Source of the DNA: a virus
Reading direction: 5' to 3' (one strand)
Length of the DNA stretch: 41,751 bases
IMG/VR virus record: IMGVR_UViG_3300036398_003360
Coordinates: 1 to 41,751 of that record
Below, in pieces: positions 31,863-39,640 of the stretch (position 1 is the stretch's first letter; the number at the start of each line of letters is the position of its first letter). A model generated the notes under the pieces. That model was given only the letters and a program-made list of their open reading frames with translations. It did not search any database and was not told where the DNA came from. The position numbers and the translations under genes were made by a program.

Positions 31863-32992
31863 TATCCTCTAATAAATCTAATAAAGAGATTATCAGCAAC
31901 TGCTTCAAAAAAATAATTGTTATTGTAATGTTTTTGTCCTTGAAATGTTCCCGTTATAATTGACCCAATGTAATTTCCATTTATATCCCAATTATTTGTG
32001 TCATCTAATAAATTGGCAATAGTTCCACCTGAAGTTATATATGCTGGTATAATATCGGCACTTGCTGAAATAGTACCACCTGAATTAACTTGAACCATTC
32101 TATCTGTTGAACCAGCCAATCCTGATGAAGAAATAGTACCATTCAAAGCGGATGTTCCCGTTACAATTAAATTCCCAGTAATACTTGTATTACCATTTAC
32201 TGTCCAACCTGTGACACTATTAATACTTGCGGTTAGAGTTGAACCACTATTCCTTGATATTGTGAATGTATTATTAGAATATGTAAATCCAGTAACAAAT
32301 GTATCAAAAGAAGAAATACCTGAAACATTGAATGTTCCCCCAGTATTATTTGTAAAAACAATACTTCCACCACTAAATGTACCGCCAGTTACAAAAACAT
32401 CTCGTGGTAAATTTTGATATGTTGTTGCAGATATTGTTGAAGCCGAAATTCCTGCTGTTGAAACAATATTGAATGTTATTGAAGATAATGCACCAGATAA
32501 TGATATTGATGATAAAGTTGCTGTTATGTTGGGTTGATTCTCATTTTGGGAAATGATTAACGATGTTCCACTAAATGTTGCACCAGTCACATATGTATCA
32601 GTCAATCCACTTAAACCACTTCCATCCCCAAAAAAAGTTCCTCCACTTATTGTATTTGCTGTTAGTCCATCCAAAAAAATAGTCGCACCTGACACAGTAC
32701 CACCAGTAAATGTTCCACTACCACCACCTGAATTAAAAATAGACCAATCAGATAATGTATTTGTCCAAGGTGGTAAGTTTAATTTATAATAGGTCGTACC
32801 TCCACCTATACCCACAACCATACCAGCTCTTCTTCTCAAAGTTGGTATGTTATTTAAATCACTTAATAAATCAACATTTCTTAATCCATCAATACCATAT
32901 AAGGGGTCTATCACCGGATATGTATCCGTTGTATCACTCGGAGAAATAAAACCAAAAACCTCAACACCCCCTGATAAACTAAATGAACCCAT
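31862..32992 (-). CDS. Tail fibre/shaft protein
   Basis: This is a 376-residue fibre-type protein. The N-terminal 85 residues end in TLRRRAGMVVGIGG, matching the RRKQGMLVYVKE block of the large S74 fibre. Both therefore probably use the same attachment head. The rest is beta-repeat shaft with GDGSGLSGLTDTYVTGATFS and copy 3 of the SATTYQNLP cassette (nt 32323-32433). The C-terminus (NNYFFEAVADNLFIRFIRG) is short and lacks an S74 domain. Its stop and the next ATG share one base. Confidence 0.72.
   Translation of the reverse strand: MGSFSLSGGVEVFGFISPSDTTDTYPVIDPLYGIDGLRNVDLLSDLNNIPTLRRRAGMVVGIGGGTTYYKLNLPPWTNTLSDWSIFNSGGGSGTFTGGTVSGATIFLDGLTANTISGGTFFGDGSGLSGLTDTYVTGATFSGTSLIISQNENQPNITATLSSISLSGALSSITFNIVSTAGISASTISATTYQNLPRDVFVTGGTFSGGSIVFTNNTGGTFNVSGISSFDTFVTGFTYSNNTFTISRNSGSTLTASINSVTGWTVNGNTSITGNLIVTGTSALNGTISSSGLAGSTDRMVQVNSGGTISASADIIPAYITSGGTIANLLDDTNNWDINGNYIGSIITGTFQGQKHYNNNYFFEAVADNLFIRFIRG
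32323..32433 (-). repeat. Shared fibre cassette, copy 3
   Basis: It encodes SATTYQNLPRDVFVTGGTFS followed by VFTNNTGGTFNVSG. It resembles copies 1 and 2 in both DNA and protein. Confidence 0.7.
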
Positions 32993-33005
32993 TATTATTT
33001 AATTT

Positions 33006-33971
33006 TTAAGGACATAACCACACACTCACACTTGCAACAAATGGGAAGAATGTCCTATATACATTGTATGTTATGCTAAACCCATTAGCGTCTACTATAA
33101 TTATCGTACCTATGTTATTAAATGGTATTAAACTACCTAAACATCCCGCACTACTATCTCTAAACTCACTTGGTTGTGTTAAACCAGTTGGTATTAAAAT
33201 ATATCCATAATCACCACTTGAACCACTTGGCAGTACAACAGCACTATTAACAGGATTACTTGTATAACCACTAGTTAATCCACTCGTTTCACCTGAAGTA
33301 ATTGACGAACCACTGAACTTACCATAATATATTTTTGGTGATTCAGGTCCTAAAGGACTCACTGAAGGTGTTGGTGTCACAGTTGATGTTGGTGTAATCG
33401 TAGGTGTCACCGTTGGTGTTGTAGTAGGTGTAGTCGTTGGTGTCACCGTATTCGTTGGTGTATTAGTCGGTGTTATAGTAGGTGTAACTGTTGGTGTTGC
33501 CGTTGTTGGTGGTGTTTTAGTAGGTGTAGGTGTCGCAGTTGGTGTCTTACTTGGAGTTACACAAGGATTTCTACTTGGTGTAACTGTTGGTGTAACAGAT
33601 ATCGTTGGTGTCGGTGTAAGTGTTTGTGTCGTTGTTGGTGTCGGAGTTGGTACTTTACAAGGGTCATAACTCGGTGTTGGTGTGACAGTAGATGTCGGAG
33701 TTGGAGTTTGAGTCCTTGTAGGTGTAATAGTAGGTGTTGGGGTTGGTGTTGGCCTTGGTACATTCAAAATACTCAAACAATCACCACTCAATGATAAAAT
33801 ACTATAAGTCCCATAAATCTCTTGTGGAGGTGTCAATGTATTTGATGAAAATGTGTAAGGTAGAGTTTGAACCCCCAAGTTAAACACATTAGTAGTCCCT
33901 TGTGGTGTAAACACAATACTTGTTTGTTCCCCACTATAATTTATACTACTAATTGTTATTGATTGACTCAT
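33006..33971 (-). CDS. Tail adhesin/spacer with a long Thr-Pro rod
   Basis: This is a 321-residue protein. The N-terminal 75 residues are a small beta domain. Residues about 72-204 are an uninterrupted Pro/Thr/Ser rod of x-T-P-T units, broken by three CxP-type points ([15 protein letters not shown]), which could crosslink trimers. The C-terminal 115 residues form a beta-rich domain ([13 protein letters not shown] to [18 protein letters not shown]). A similar terminal domain is frequent in environmental phage tail proteins. The rod should be stiff and exposed and would be a ready O-glycosylation target. The gene is 17 nt after the Cys-rich 716-residue gene. Confidence 0.65.
   Translation of the reverse strand: MSQSITISSINYSGEQTSIVFTPQGTTNVFNLGVQTLPYTFSSNTLTPPQEIYGTYSILSLSGDCLSILNVPRPTPTPTPTITPTRTQTPTPTSTVTPTPSYDPCKVPTPTPTTTQTLTPTPTISVTPTVTPSRNPCVTPSKTPTATPTPTKTPPTTATPTVTPTITPTNTPTNTVTPTTTPTTTPTVTPTITPTSTVTPTPSVSPLGPESPKIYYGKFSGSSITSGETSGLTSGYTSNPVNSAVVLPSGSSGDYGYILIPTGLTQPSEFRDSSAGCLGSLIPFNNIGTIIIVDANGFSITYNVYRTFFPFVASVSVWLCP
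33362..33760 (-). repeat. Thr-Pro minisatellite (largest in the window)
   Basis: About 400 bp of GTTGGTGT-type degenerate units (plus strand) encode the Thr-Pro rod. Period is mainly 12 bp with 6-bp offsets, so length change by slippage would usually keep the frame. Confidence 0.75.
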
Positions 33972-33988
33972 ACTATAATTACATATTT

Positions 33989-36139
33989 TTAATTTATTGT
34001 GAATGTGAAATCATCAGGTTCACAAACTATTGTTGAACAATCAGGACAATCAGGATTAAACATTTGAAACTGAGTTTTTAACAAATTGAAGTTATGTTTC
34101 ACTTCTGGTGCTGATAATGGAGTAACATACATTCTCAATTGAGATATTGCCCCCTCAAATGTACCAGCAAAGTTTTGTTCAATTAATATATTTGTATTTA
34201 ACCCACTCAATGTTGTTCCACTTAAATCATTAATTGGAAAACATTCAGGGTCTTGTTGATAAGGACCATCAGGATTACTTAATGATGTAAATGTTAAGTT
34301 CTCCCTCAATCCTTGTGTACCACCACCCCAAGATATATTAAATGGAACACCAACTTGTTTTTCTTTATCAGTGTTCAAAGCTCTAGGTATAATCTCCTCA
34401 AAGTCCTCTATTGTATAAAATATCTTACCATTAACATAAATCTTCAACCTACCTTTTCTATATTTACCCTCTTGTAACCACTTCTCATTCAAGTTAATCA
34501 ACTCAACTTGTAAAGCAGTTTCATTTCTTGTGTATGGTGGAGCAATCAACGATACAGAATTATTTGCCAATCCCTCCAAAAATAACTTTTTAGTTATGTC
34601 ACCCAATCCACCTCTCCAATATAAATCACACTCATCCAAGAAATTATATCTTTCCCAAACAACATCAACCTGAAACCAATGTTCCAAATCCAACCAAGCA
34701 GGATTTACTTGTAAACAAGTTGGATATATCGGTGGTGTACATATTTCTGTTATTGTATAACCAGTTGTATATGTAATACCAGTTGTACAAGTACCCGTAG
34801 TTTCACATCCACCTGTAAATCTTAAAAATCTAATCCCAATACCAGGATTCTTAGGGTCACCACATAATTTTATGGCCAAAGCATTCGACATTGTATCCAA
34901 CAATGGATTCTTCTCGCAAGTGTCCTCAATAGATGTAAACCCTGATGTCGTACAATCATTACAAGACGAACAATCATTACAATTTGTACAAGTAGGTGTA
35001 CAAGTTGTTTGTGGTGGGAAAGGATTACAAGATGGTGTTGGACTTGGTGTTGGTGTAGGTGTCGGAGTTACTGGTATAGTAACATCACAAGTATGTGTTT
35101 GACATTCCCATCCACAAGTTTGACAAGCCAACTCATTACATCCACAACCACAACTAATCTTTGTTTCAGGGTGACCACCACACTTATCACATCCGTAATT
35201 GACATGAGGGTCGTGTACACCATTTACTGAACGAGGGGGATAAACATATATACATCTACTATTTGTAATGTTGTAATTACAACAAGCACAAGTTTGAAGT
35301 TTAGTTAAACCTGATGTTACTCTTGTATAACCTGAATCACAAATAGGACTTCCATCTGCGTGGTGATAGAATTTGTTTTCGGCTCTTGTTCCTATGTAAA
35401 AGAATATATTTTTATTGTTTGGATATATTTCATTTAGGGTTGTTTCACCAGTTGTACCTGAAAACTCATTTGTTAATCTTGGTTTCAAAAGTAATTCAAC
35501 AGCCCATCCCTTGTTCATTCGTTCAGGGAAAATATTGTAGTCGTAACCAAATAACTTATAAAAACCTTGATAAAACCCACCATATAATTCGTGGTATCTT
35601 CCGACATATGGACTTTCCTTACTTACAACTTCATACAAAATATTTTTATCGAAACCTGAAAATCTCAAGTTGGTAGATGTAAATCCTGTAACTTGGTGTA
35701 ACTTCAATCTTCTATCAAAATACAATCTGTTGAATTCTAAATTACTTGGCAATAGACCATCTGTGAAAACAATAGTTTGTGCTGACATACCAGTAACCAA
35801 ACCATTGTCAATTCCTGTCAAACCAATGTCACAAGATGAACCTGACAATTGACAACTTAAAACTTCATTTTTTGGGTTATAGTAGTTTTCAGAAATAAAA
35901 ACATTATTGAAATTATAATTTTTGTACGTCAAAATTAAATTTTGAGTGGATGCCGTACTATTAATATCAAAATAAAAAGGTAATCTGTTACCATATGTTT
36001 GAGCAATCAAATATGGTGAAAAAACAACCTCTTGGTTAAAATTTACTTCATCAGAAGTAAGAGACATATCTTGTGTCTCCAATGATAGCTTCAAAAACCA
36101 ATTTGATGGGTTAAACTGATTTATGTTTTGATATGACAT
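33989..36139 (-). CDS. Large baseplate/tail protein with a Cys-rich insert
   Basis: This is a 716-residue protein, first of the fibre-block operon. N-terminal and C-terminal beta-rich parts have a LamG-like look ([33 protein letters not shown]). They flank an insert at residues about 265-420 with some 22 cysteines in CxxC and CxC clusters ([40 protein letters not shown]). A Thr-Pro stretch ([12 protein letters not shown]) lies inside it. The insert looks like one or more zinc-ribbon or disulfide-knotted modules, unusual for a phage virion protein. A TATTTATT element precedes it, paired with that of the divergent gene at 36193. Its position at the head of the operon fits a platform for the fibres that follow. 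Confidence 0.65.
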   Translation of the reverse strand: MSYQNINQFNPSNWFLKLSLETQDMSLTSDEVNFNQEVVFSPYLIAQTYGNRLPFYFDINSTASTQNLILTYKNYNFNNVFISENYYNPKNEVLSCQLSGSSCDIGLTGIDNGLVTGMSAQTIVFTDGLLPSNLEFNRLYFDRRLKLHQVTGFTSTNLRFSGFDKNILYEVVSKESPYVGRYHELYGGFYQGFYKLFGYDYNIFPERMNKGWAVELLLKPRLTNEFSGTTGETTLNEIYPNNKNIFFYIGTRAENKFYHHADGSPICDSGYTRVTSGLTKLQTCACCNYNITNSRCIYVYPPRSVNGVHDPHVNYGCDKCGGHPETKISCGCGCNELACQTCGWECQTHTCDVTIPVTPTPTPTPSPTPSCNPFPPQTTCTPTCTNCNDCSSCNDCTTSGFTSIEDTCEKNPLLDTMSNALAIKLCGDPKNPGIGIRFLRFTGGCETTGTCTTGITYTTGYTITEICTPPIYPTCLQVNPAWLDLEHWFQVDVVWERYNFLDECDLYWRGGLGDITKKLFLEGLANNSVSLIAPPYTRNETALQVELINLNEKWLQEGKYRKGRLKIYVNGKIFYTIEDFEEIIPRALNTDKEKQVGVPFNISWGGGTQGLRENLTFTSLSNPDGPYQQDPECFPINDLSGTTLSGLNTNILIEQNFAGTFEGAISQLRMYVTPLSAPEVKHNFNLLKTQFQMFNPDCPDCSTIVCEPDDFTFTIN

Positions 36140-36149
36140 TCTTTTTTAG

Positions 36150-36178
36150 AATAAATACTTTGATACGAAGTATTTATT
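36150..36178. promoter_or_regulatory. Divergent promoter pair forming an inverted repeat
   Basis: AATAAATACTT and AAGTATTTATT are perfect 11-bp arms around a 7-nt spacer. Each arm contains one TATTTATT motif facing its gene: ATG 36139 is 10 nt away on the minus strand and ATG 36193 is 14 nt away on the plus strand. Confidence 0.6.
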
Positions 36179-36192
36179 AAGAAAAATTACTA

Positions 36193-36993
36193 ATGAACAA
36201 ATTCAGAAAAGAATATTTCAATGACCATTATCACTTCATTATCGAAGGTGATGGGGAAAACTTTTCGTTGACCTATACAACCTACAATTTATTAACTGAA
36301 GACAAAAAACCAACTAAGAAAAAATTTAAAAAAGAAAACTTAAAAAATGTTGTCAGTAAAGTTGAAAAAATAACCAAATCAAGAAAAAAATATTCCAAAA
36401 AAGAAATAGATGAGTTGATTGACACTGATGGTACTTTTTTAAGTTCTAAGATTCCTTTTTTGAATCAGTATCTTACACCTAAAAAAACTATGGACCAAAC
36501 AGTGGTTGCTGCAAGAATATCAAACGACCCAGTTACAAGAGGATATCGTGTTTATTATGGTGAAAGTGAAAATAAAGATGGTGAAGTTATTGACGAAGAA
36601 AATATGTCCGATGCTTTTGGATATGAAGAAACTAAAAATAAGGATTTCAAAGAAACACTTAAAACTTTTAAGAAGATGGGTGTGGAAGACCCTGAAGAAA
36701 GAATTCAAAGAACAAAACAACTAGGTAAAATTCCAAATGTAAAAAAAAGAAAAGGAAAATTAAAACAAAGATTGACCGAAAAAGAAATTGAAGAAGAAAA
36801 GAAAAACAAAATGGTTAAAATGGTCGAAGATATTATAACTAATAAGTTGGGGGGTAGTGATGGTGAAGTTATTGAGAAAGTTGATAGTTTATCTAAAATT
36901 TTAATTAAGAACTTAGAAAGTATCAAAAAATTAGCAAAAAAAGAAGGTATAAGTTTGAATAAACTAATTAATGTTTTGAAAAAAAGTGAATAA
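36193..36993 (+). CDS. Lys/Glu-rich unknown protein (266 aa)
   Basis: I do not recognise a family. The protein is highly charged, with Lys/Glu-rich helices at residues 45-75 and 170-266. A conserved-looking central core is SKIPFLNQYLTPKKTMDQTV, then ARISNDPVTRGYRVYYGES. The C-terminal 60 residues (VEDIITNKLGG, VDSLSKILIKNLESIKKLA) look like a coiled coil. Composition resembles internal core or scaffold proteins of large phages, but nothing specific supports that. It is the first of five co-directional genes and overlaps the next by 8 nt. Confidence 0.65.
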   Translation: MNKFRKEYFNDHYHFIIEGDGENFSLTYTTYNLLTEDKKPTKKKFKKENLKNVVSKVEKITKSRKKYSKKEIDELIDTDGTFLSSKIPFLNQYLTPKKTMDQTVVAARISNDPVTRGYRVYYGESENKDGEVIDEENMSDAFGYEETKNKDFKETLKTFKKMGVEDPEERIQRTKQLGKIPNVKKRKGKLKQRLTEKEIEEEKKNKMVKMVEDIITNKLGGSDGEVIEKVDSLSKILIKNLESIKKLAKKEGISLNKLINVLKKSE

Positions 36994-37456
36994 AGATTTA
37001 TACGGCAAAAAAATAGAATTACCTGAAGACGTTATTGTTTATCTTAAACAATGTAATGATAATGCTATTGGTGCCGATGAAAGTACAGAAGGATTTAGAA
37101 GAAATAGAGAACTCAGAGATACCGGATTTGTAACATATCAACAACTCAAAAGAATGAAGAACTTCTTTGATAATTTTAACGGACATCAGAATGATTTACC
37201 TTTTATTTTAAATGGTGGTCACTATGTTAAAGGTTGGGTAAATAATATGTTGAAATCGATGAGAGATGATATTTCATTAGGAAAAGAAATAAAATCAGTT
37301 GTTTTACCAAATCAATACATACAACCACATCAAAAAAATAATCTCACAACAACTAATAGACCAAGTAAAAGTCATTCAAATACCTTGGAAAAATATAATT
37401 TACAAGTAACTGAAGACCTTAAAAGGATAAATGATTTAATAAAAAAATTAATTTAA
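36986..37456 (+). CDS. Unknown conserved phage protein (156 aa)
   Basis: This is a 156-residue soluble protein starting with GTG 36986, 8 nt inside the previous gene. No ATG lies near, and the N-terminus MNKDLYGKKIELPEDVIVYL looks complete. The middle has GADESTEGFRRNRELRDTGF and QQLKRMKNFFDNFNGHQNDL, with FILNGGHYVKGWVNNMLKSM after it. I recall related proteins in environmental T4-like phages, always without assigned function. The C-terminus is a basic helix. Coupling to its neighbours suggests that they work in one process, probably virion assembly. Confidence 0.65.
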   Translation: MNKDLYGKKIELPEDVIVYLKQCNDNAIGADESTEGFRRNRELRDTGFVTYQQLKRMKNFFDNFNGHQNDLPFILNGGHYVKGWVNNMLKSMRDDISLGKEIKSVVLPNQYIQPHQKNNLTTTNRPSKSHSNTLEKYNLQVTEDLKRINDLIKKLI

Positions 37457-37457
37457 T

Positions 37458-37751
37458 ATGGCTCAAGTAGAACCTTTAAGTTTTGCACAACCTGATAATG
37501 AGTTGTCAAGAATCGCTGAAGCTGAAAGAAAAAAACTTTTTCCCAAAAATGATTATGCAACGAATAATCAATATTCTTCAGTTAATCCAAATGCTTTATC
37601 TGATGGTGACGAAAAAGGTAGAGGTACTGGTAATTTCTTAGATGTTTATAATCAAAACATTGGAACTCGTACTGACATTGTTGAAAGAAAAAATGAAATC
37701 AAAGTGAACGAGTATCAAGTAAACAAACCTTATACAACTCCACCAGCGTAA
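37458..37751 (+). CDS. Small unknown protein (97 aa)
   Basis: This is a 97-residue, polar, Asn/Glu/Tyr-rich protein with no membrane segment. It carries NNQYSSVNPNALSDGDEKGR and FLDVYNQNIGTRTDIVERK in the middle and a Pro-rich C-terminus (NKPYTTPPA). It starts 1 nt after the previous stop, and its own stop overlaps the next ATG (TAATG), indicating coupling. The low complexity and lack of motifs fit an extended structural linker, but the function is unknown. Confidence 0.6.
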   Translation: MAQVEPLSFAQPDNELSRIAEAERKKLFPKNDYATNNQYSSVNPNALSDGDEKGRGTGNFLDVYNQNIGTRTDIVERKNEIKVNEYQVNKPYTTPPA

Positions 37752-38134
37752 TGAAACTTTACAACATAACCAAAAATCTTATTTTAGAAGTAGCTTCTAT
37801 CGAATCCGTAATTAACTCAATTAGAAATAAAAATAGAGTTATTATTTATTATGATGGAGAAGAACCAGGTGGACGTGGTTTAAGAGAAATCGAACCCGTA
37901 TGTTTTGGTTATTCAAAAAAAGGTAATCCAGTTCTTAGAGCTTGGGATTTGGAGGGAGCTTCCCATAGAGGATTCAAAGGAGAAAAACCACTACCAAGTT
38001 GGCGACTTTTTAGATTGGATAGGATTATGTCATTAACACCAACAGGAAATAATTTTGAAACTCCTAGACCCAACTATAATCCAAGTGGAGACAAATCTAT
38101 GAATAGAGTTATAATAAATGCCAAATTTGATTAA
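37751..38134 (+). CDS. Stand-alone WYL-like domain protein
   Basis: This is a 127-residue protein. Residues about 18-100 follow the WYL pattern: SIRNKNRVIIYYDGEE, then REIEPVCFGYSKKGNPVLRA and a final WRLFRLDRIMSL. WYL domains are SH3-like sensors that bind nucleotides or nucleic-acid ends and usually sit in transcription regulators and in CRISPR and DISARM defence proteins. Here there is no DNA-binding HTH, only a short N-terminal helix MKLYNITKNLILEVA and a polar C-terminal tail. It is translationally coupled to the previous gene. The ligand and role are unknown, and the match is by pattern only. Confidence 0.6.
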   Translation: MKLYNITKNLILEVASIESVINSIRNKNRVIIYYDGEEPGGRGLREIEPVCFGYSKKGNPVLRAWDLEGASHRGFKGEKPLPSWRLFRLDRIMSLTPTGNNFETPRPNYNPSGDKSMNRVIINAKFD

Positions 38135-38143
38135 AAATATTAT

Positions 38144-38749
38144 ATGAACGAAAATGATTTAATGAACAAATTAGCTATATCTAAAAAGATTATGGAACGT
38201 CATAATCAGACCCCTAGAAATACAAATGGTGGGGGTAATATGAATTTTGATACTAATGTAAGAGAATTTGACGTACCACAAGCTAAATTCAACATACCTC
38301 AGGAATTTATGGGTGTTAATGAATCTAAACAACAAATACCACAACACACAAATACAAAGGATAGAATTCTATCATCTAAATTACCTGATGAAATTAAAAG
38401 ATTAATGATTGAACATCCAATCAATCAACCAAACAATATGGGTGGTGGGGGTTCAGTTTTAAGTAATGAATTGGTTGAAAAAGCAGCAAGATTAATGAAC
38501 AATGACATTGCTAATAATGTTAATCCATACCAACCAAAAAAAGTTGTACAAGAAACGAAATCACAGAATGTAACATCCAACTTGGATAAAAATGTTCTAA
38601 AAGATTTAATTAGAGAAACTATCGAAGAAGTGTTAGGTGAAAATGGTCTGTTAGTTGAAAGTACAAATAAAACAAATGATATGTTCCAATTTAAAGTTGG
38701 AAGTCACATTTTCGAAGGAAAAGTAACACGTATTAAAAAAGTTAAATAA
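38144..38749 (+). CDS. Unknown structural-type protein (201 aa)
   Basis: This is a 201-residue protein, Asn/Gln-rich and largely disordered in residues 1-130 (NTNGGGNMNF, NNMGGGGSVLS). The C-terminal 55 residues are ordered: LKDLIRETIEEVLGENGLLV followed by a beta-like MFQFKVGSHIFEGKVTRIKK. The DLIRETIEEV segment resembles the amphipathic motif at the start of several other proteins here. Related C-termini occur in environmental phage proteins of unknown role. It is the last gene of the unit and is followed by a terminator. Confidence 0.6.
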   Translation: MNENDLMNKLAISKKIMERHNQTPRNTNGGGNMNFDTNVREFDVPQAKFNIPQEFMGVNESKQQIPQHTNTKDRILSSKLPDEIKRLMIEHPINQPNNMGGGGSVLSNELVEKAARLMNNDIANNVNPYQPKKVVQETKSQNVTSNLDKNVLKDLIRETIEEVLGENGLLVESTNKTNDMFQFKVGSHIFEGKVTRIKKVK

Positions 38750-38773
38750 TTTATTTTTTTCATAATTCTTATT

Positions 38774-38819
38774 CCCCACATCCCCTGAAGAAATTCAAGT
38801 TGTGGGGTTTCGTTTTTTT
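38774..38819 (+). terminator. Rho-independent terminator
   Basis: CCCCACA (38774-38780) and TGTGGGG (38801-38807) arms with a 20-nt loop are followed by TTTCGTTTTTTT. It ends the five-gene unit and precedes the homing endonuclease. Confidence 0.75.
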
Positions 38820-38853
38820 AGAGGGTAATACTTTCCTTTTGACATAACGTTTA

Positions 38854-38861
38854 TATTTATA
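38854..38861 (+). promoter_or_regulatory. Promoter-like TATTTATA of the homing endonuclease gene
   Basis: It lies 20 nt before ATG 38882 with an A/T-only leader, downstream of the terminator. Confidence 0.45.
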
Positions 38862-38881
38862 TAATATAAAATATATTGATT

Positions 38882-39640
38882 ATGGACATTGAAACTGAAA
38901 AATTTATAATAGAGGAATATAAAAAAGGGTTGGGTTCTGTAATGATTTCACGTAAAGTGGGGTTATCTAAACCTACGATATTAGCTGTAATAAAAAAACA
39001 CAAACTAACGAGGTATAAAGATAGATGTAAATGTTTAAAAATAAAAGAAGTTGGTGACAAATTTACATTATCATGGACGTGTAAGATGTGTAAAAACGAA
39101 TTCCAAAAAACCTCGAAAAATAAATCCGTATTGTGTCGTAATTATTACAACTCAATAAAAAAAAGTAGTAATTGTAAATCTTGTAGTTTATTATTACAGA
39201 GAGGTAAAGGAAATCCTTTTTATGGGAAAAAACATAGTAAACAAACACTCGATTTAATTTCCAAAAAAATATCTGAAAATCCACCAAAACAAAGTTGTGT
39301 GTCTAAATTGGAAAAAAAATTGTTGAGTGAAATTAAAAATAGGGGAATAGATGCTAAAGGAACTGTGTCTATTGATAGATTTATATGTGATATTTTTATT
39401 GAAAAATACAATTTAATTATTGAATTTTATGGTGATTATTGGCATTGTAATCCCAAAAAATATAAATCTGATTATTTTCACCCGCACAAAAAAAAGACAG
39501 CAAAAGAAATATGGGACGAGGATAAACTAAGAATTGATTATTTGAAAAAAATGGGTTATAATTTAGAAGTTATCTGGGAACGTGAATTCTCAGATGATAA
39601 AAAATTAAACAAAATTATTAAAAAATATGTCAAAAATTAG
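38882..39640 (+). CDS. Free-standing homing endonuclease (Vsr-like, NUMOD3, Zn-finger)
   Basis: This is a 252-residue DNA endonuclease likely to spread its own gene. Residues 5-40 resemble a helix-turn-helix (GSVMISRKVGLSKPTILAVI). CxxC pairs at 67-70 and 98-101, with C85, suggest a zinc finger. GKGNPFYGKKHSKQTLDLIS (108-127) is a NUMOD3 DNA-binding motif. The C-terminal part is a Vsr-like EDxHD nuclease: RFICDIFI with D170, LIIEFYGDYWH with E181 and H188, IWDEDKLR (210-217), and a final YNLEVIWEREF. ATG 38882 is chosen over TTG 38876. It has its own promoter-like element and overlaps the downstream glycosyltransferase by 14 nt, so it sits between units as an intron-free mobile gene. Confidence 0.88.
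   Translation: MDIETEKFIIEEYKKGLGSVMISRKVGLSKPTILAVIKKHKLTRYKDRCKCLKIKEVGDKFTLSWTCKMCKNEFQKTSKNKSVLCRNYYNSIKKSSNCKSCSLLLQRGKGNPFYGKKHSKQTLDLISKKISENPPKQSCVSKLEKKLLSEIKNRGIDAKGTVSIDRFICDIFIEKYNLIIEFYGDYWHCNPKKYKSDYFHPHKKKTAKEIWDEDKLRIDYLKKMGYNLEVIWEREFSDDKKLNKIIKKYVKN

Noticed and set aside
33362-33760. Possible CRISPR or phase-variable repeat tract
   Set aside because: The repeats are coding and mostly in 3-bp multiples, so slippage would not switch the frame. It is kept only as a minisatellite.
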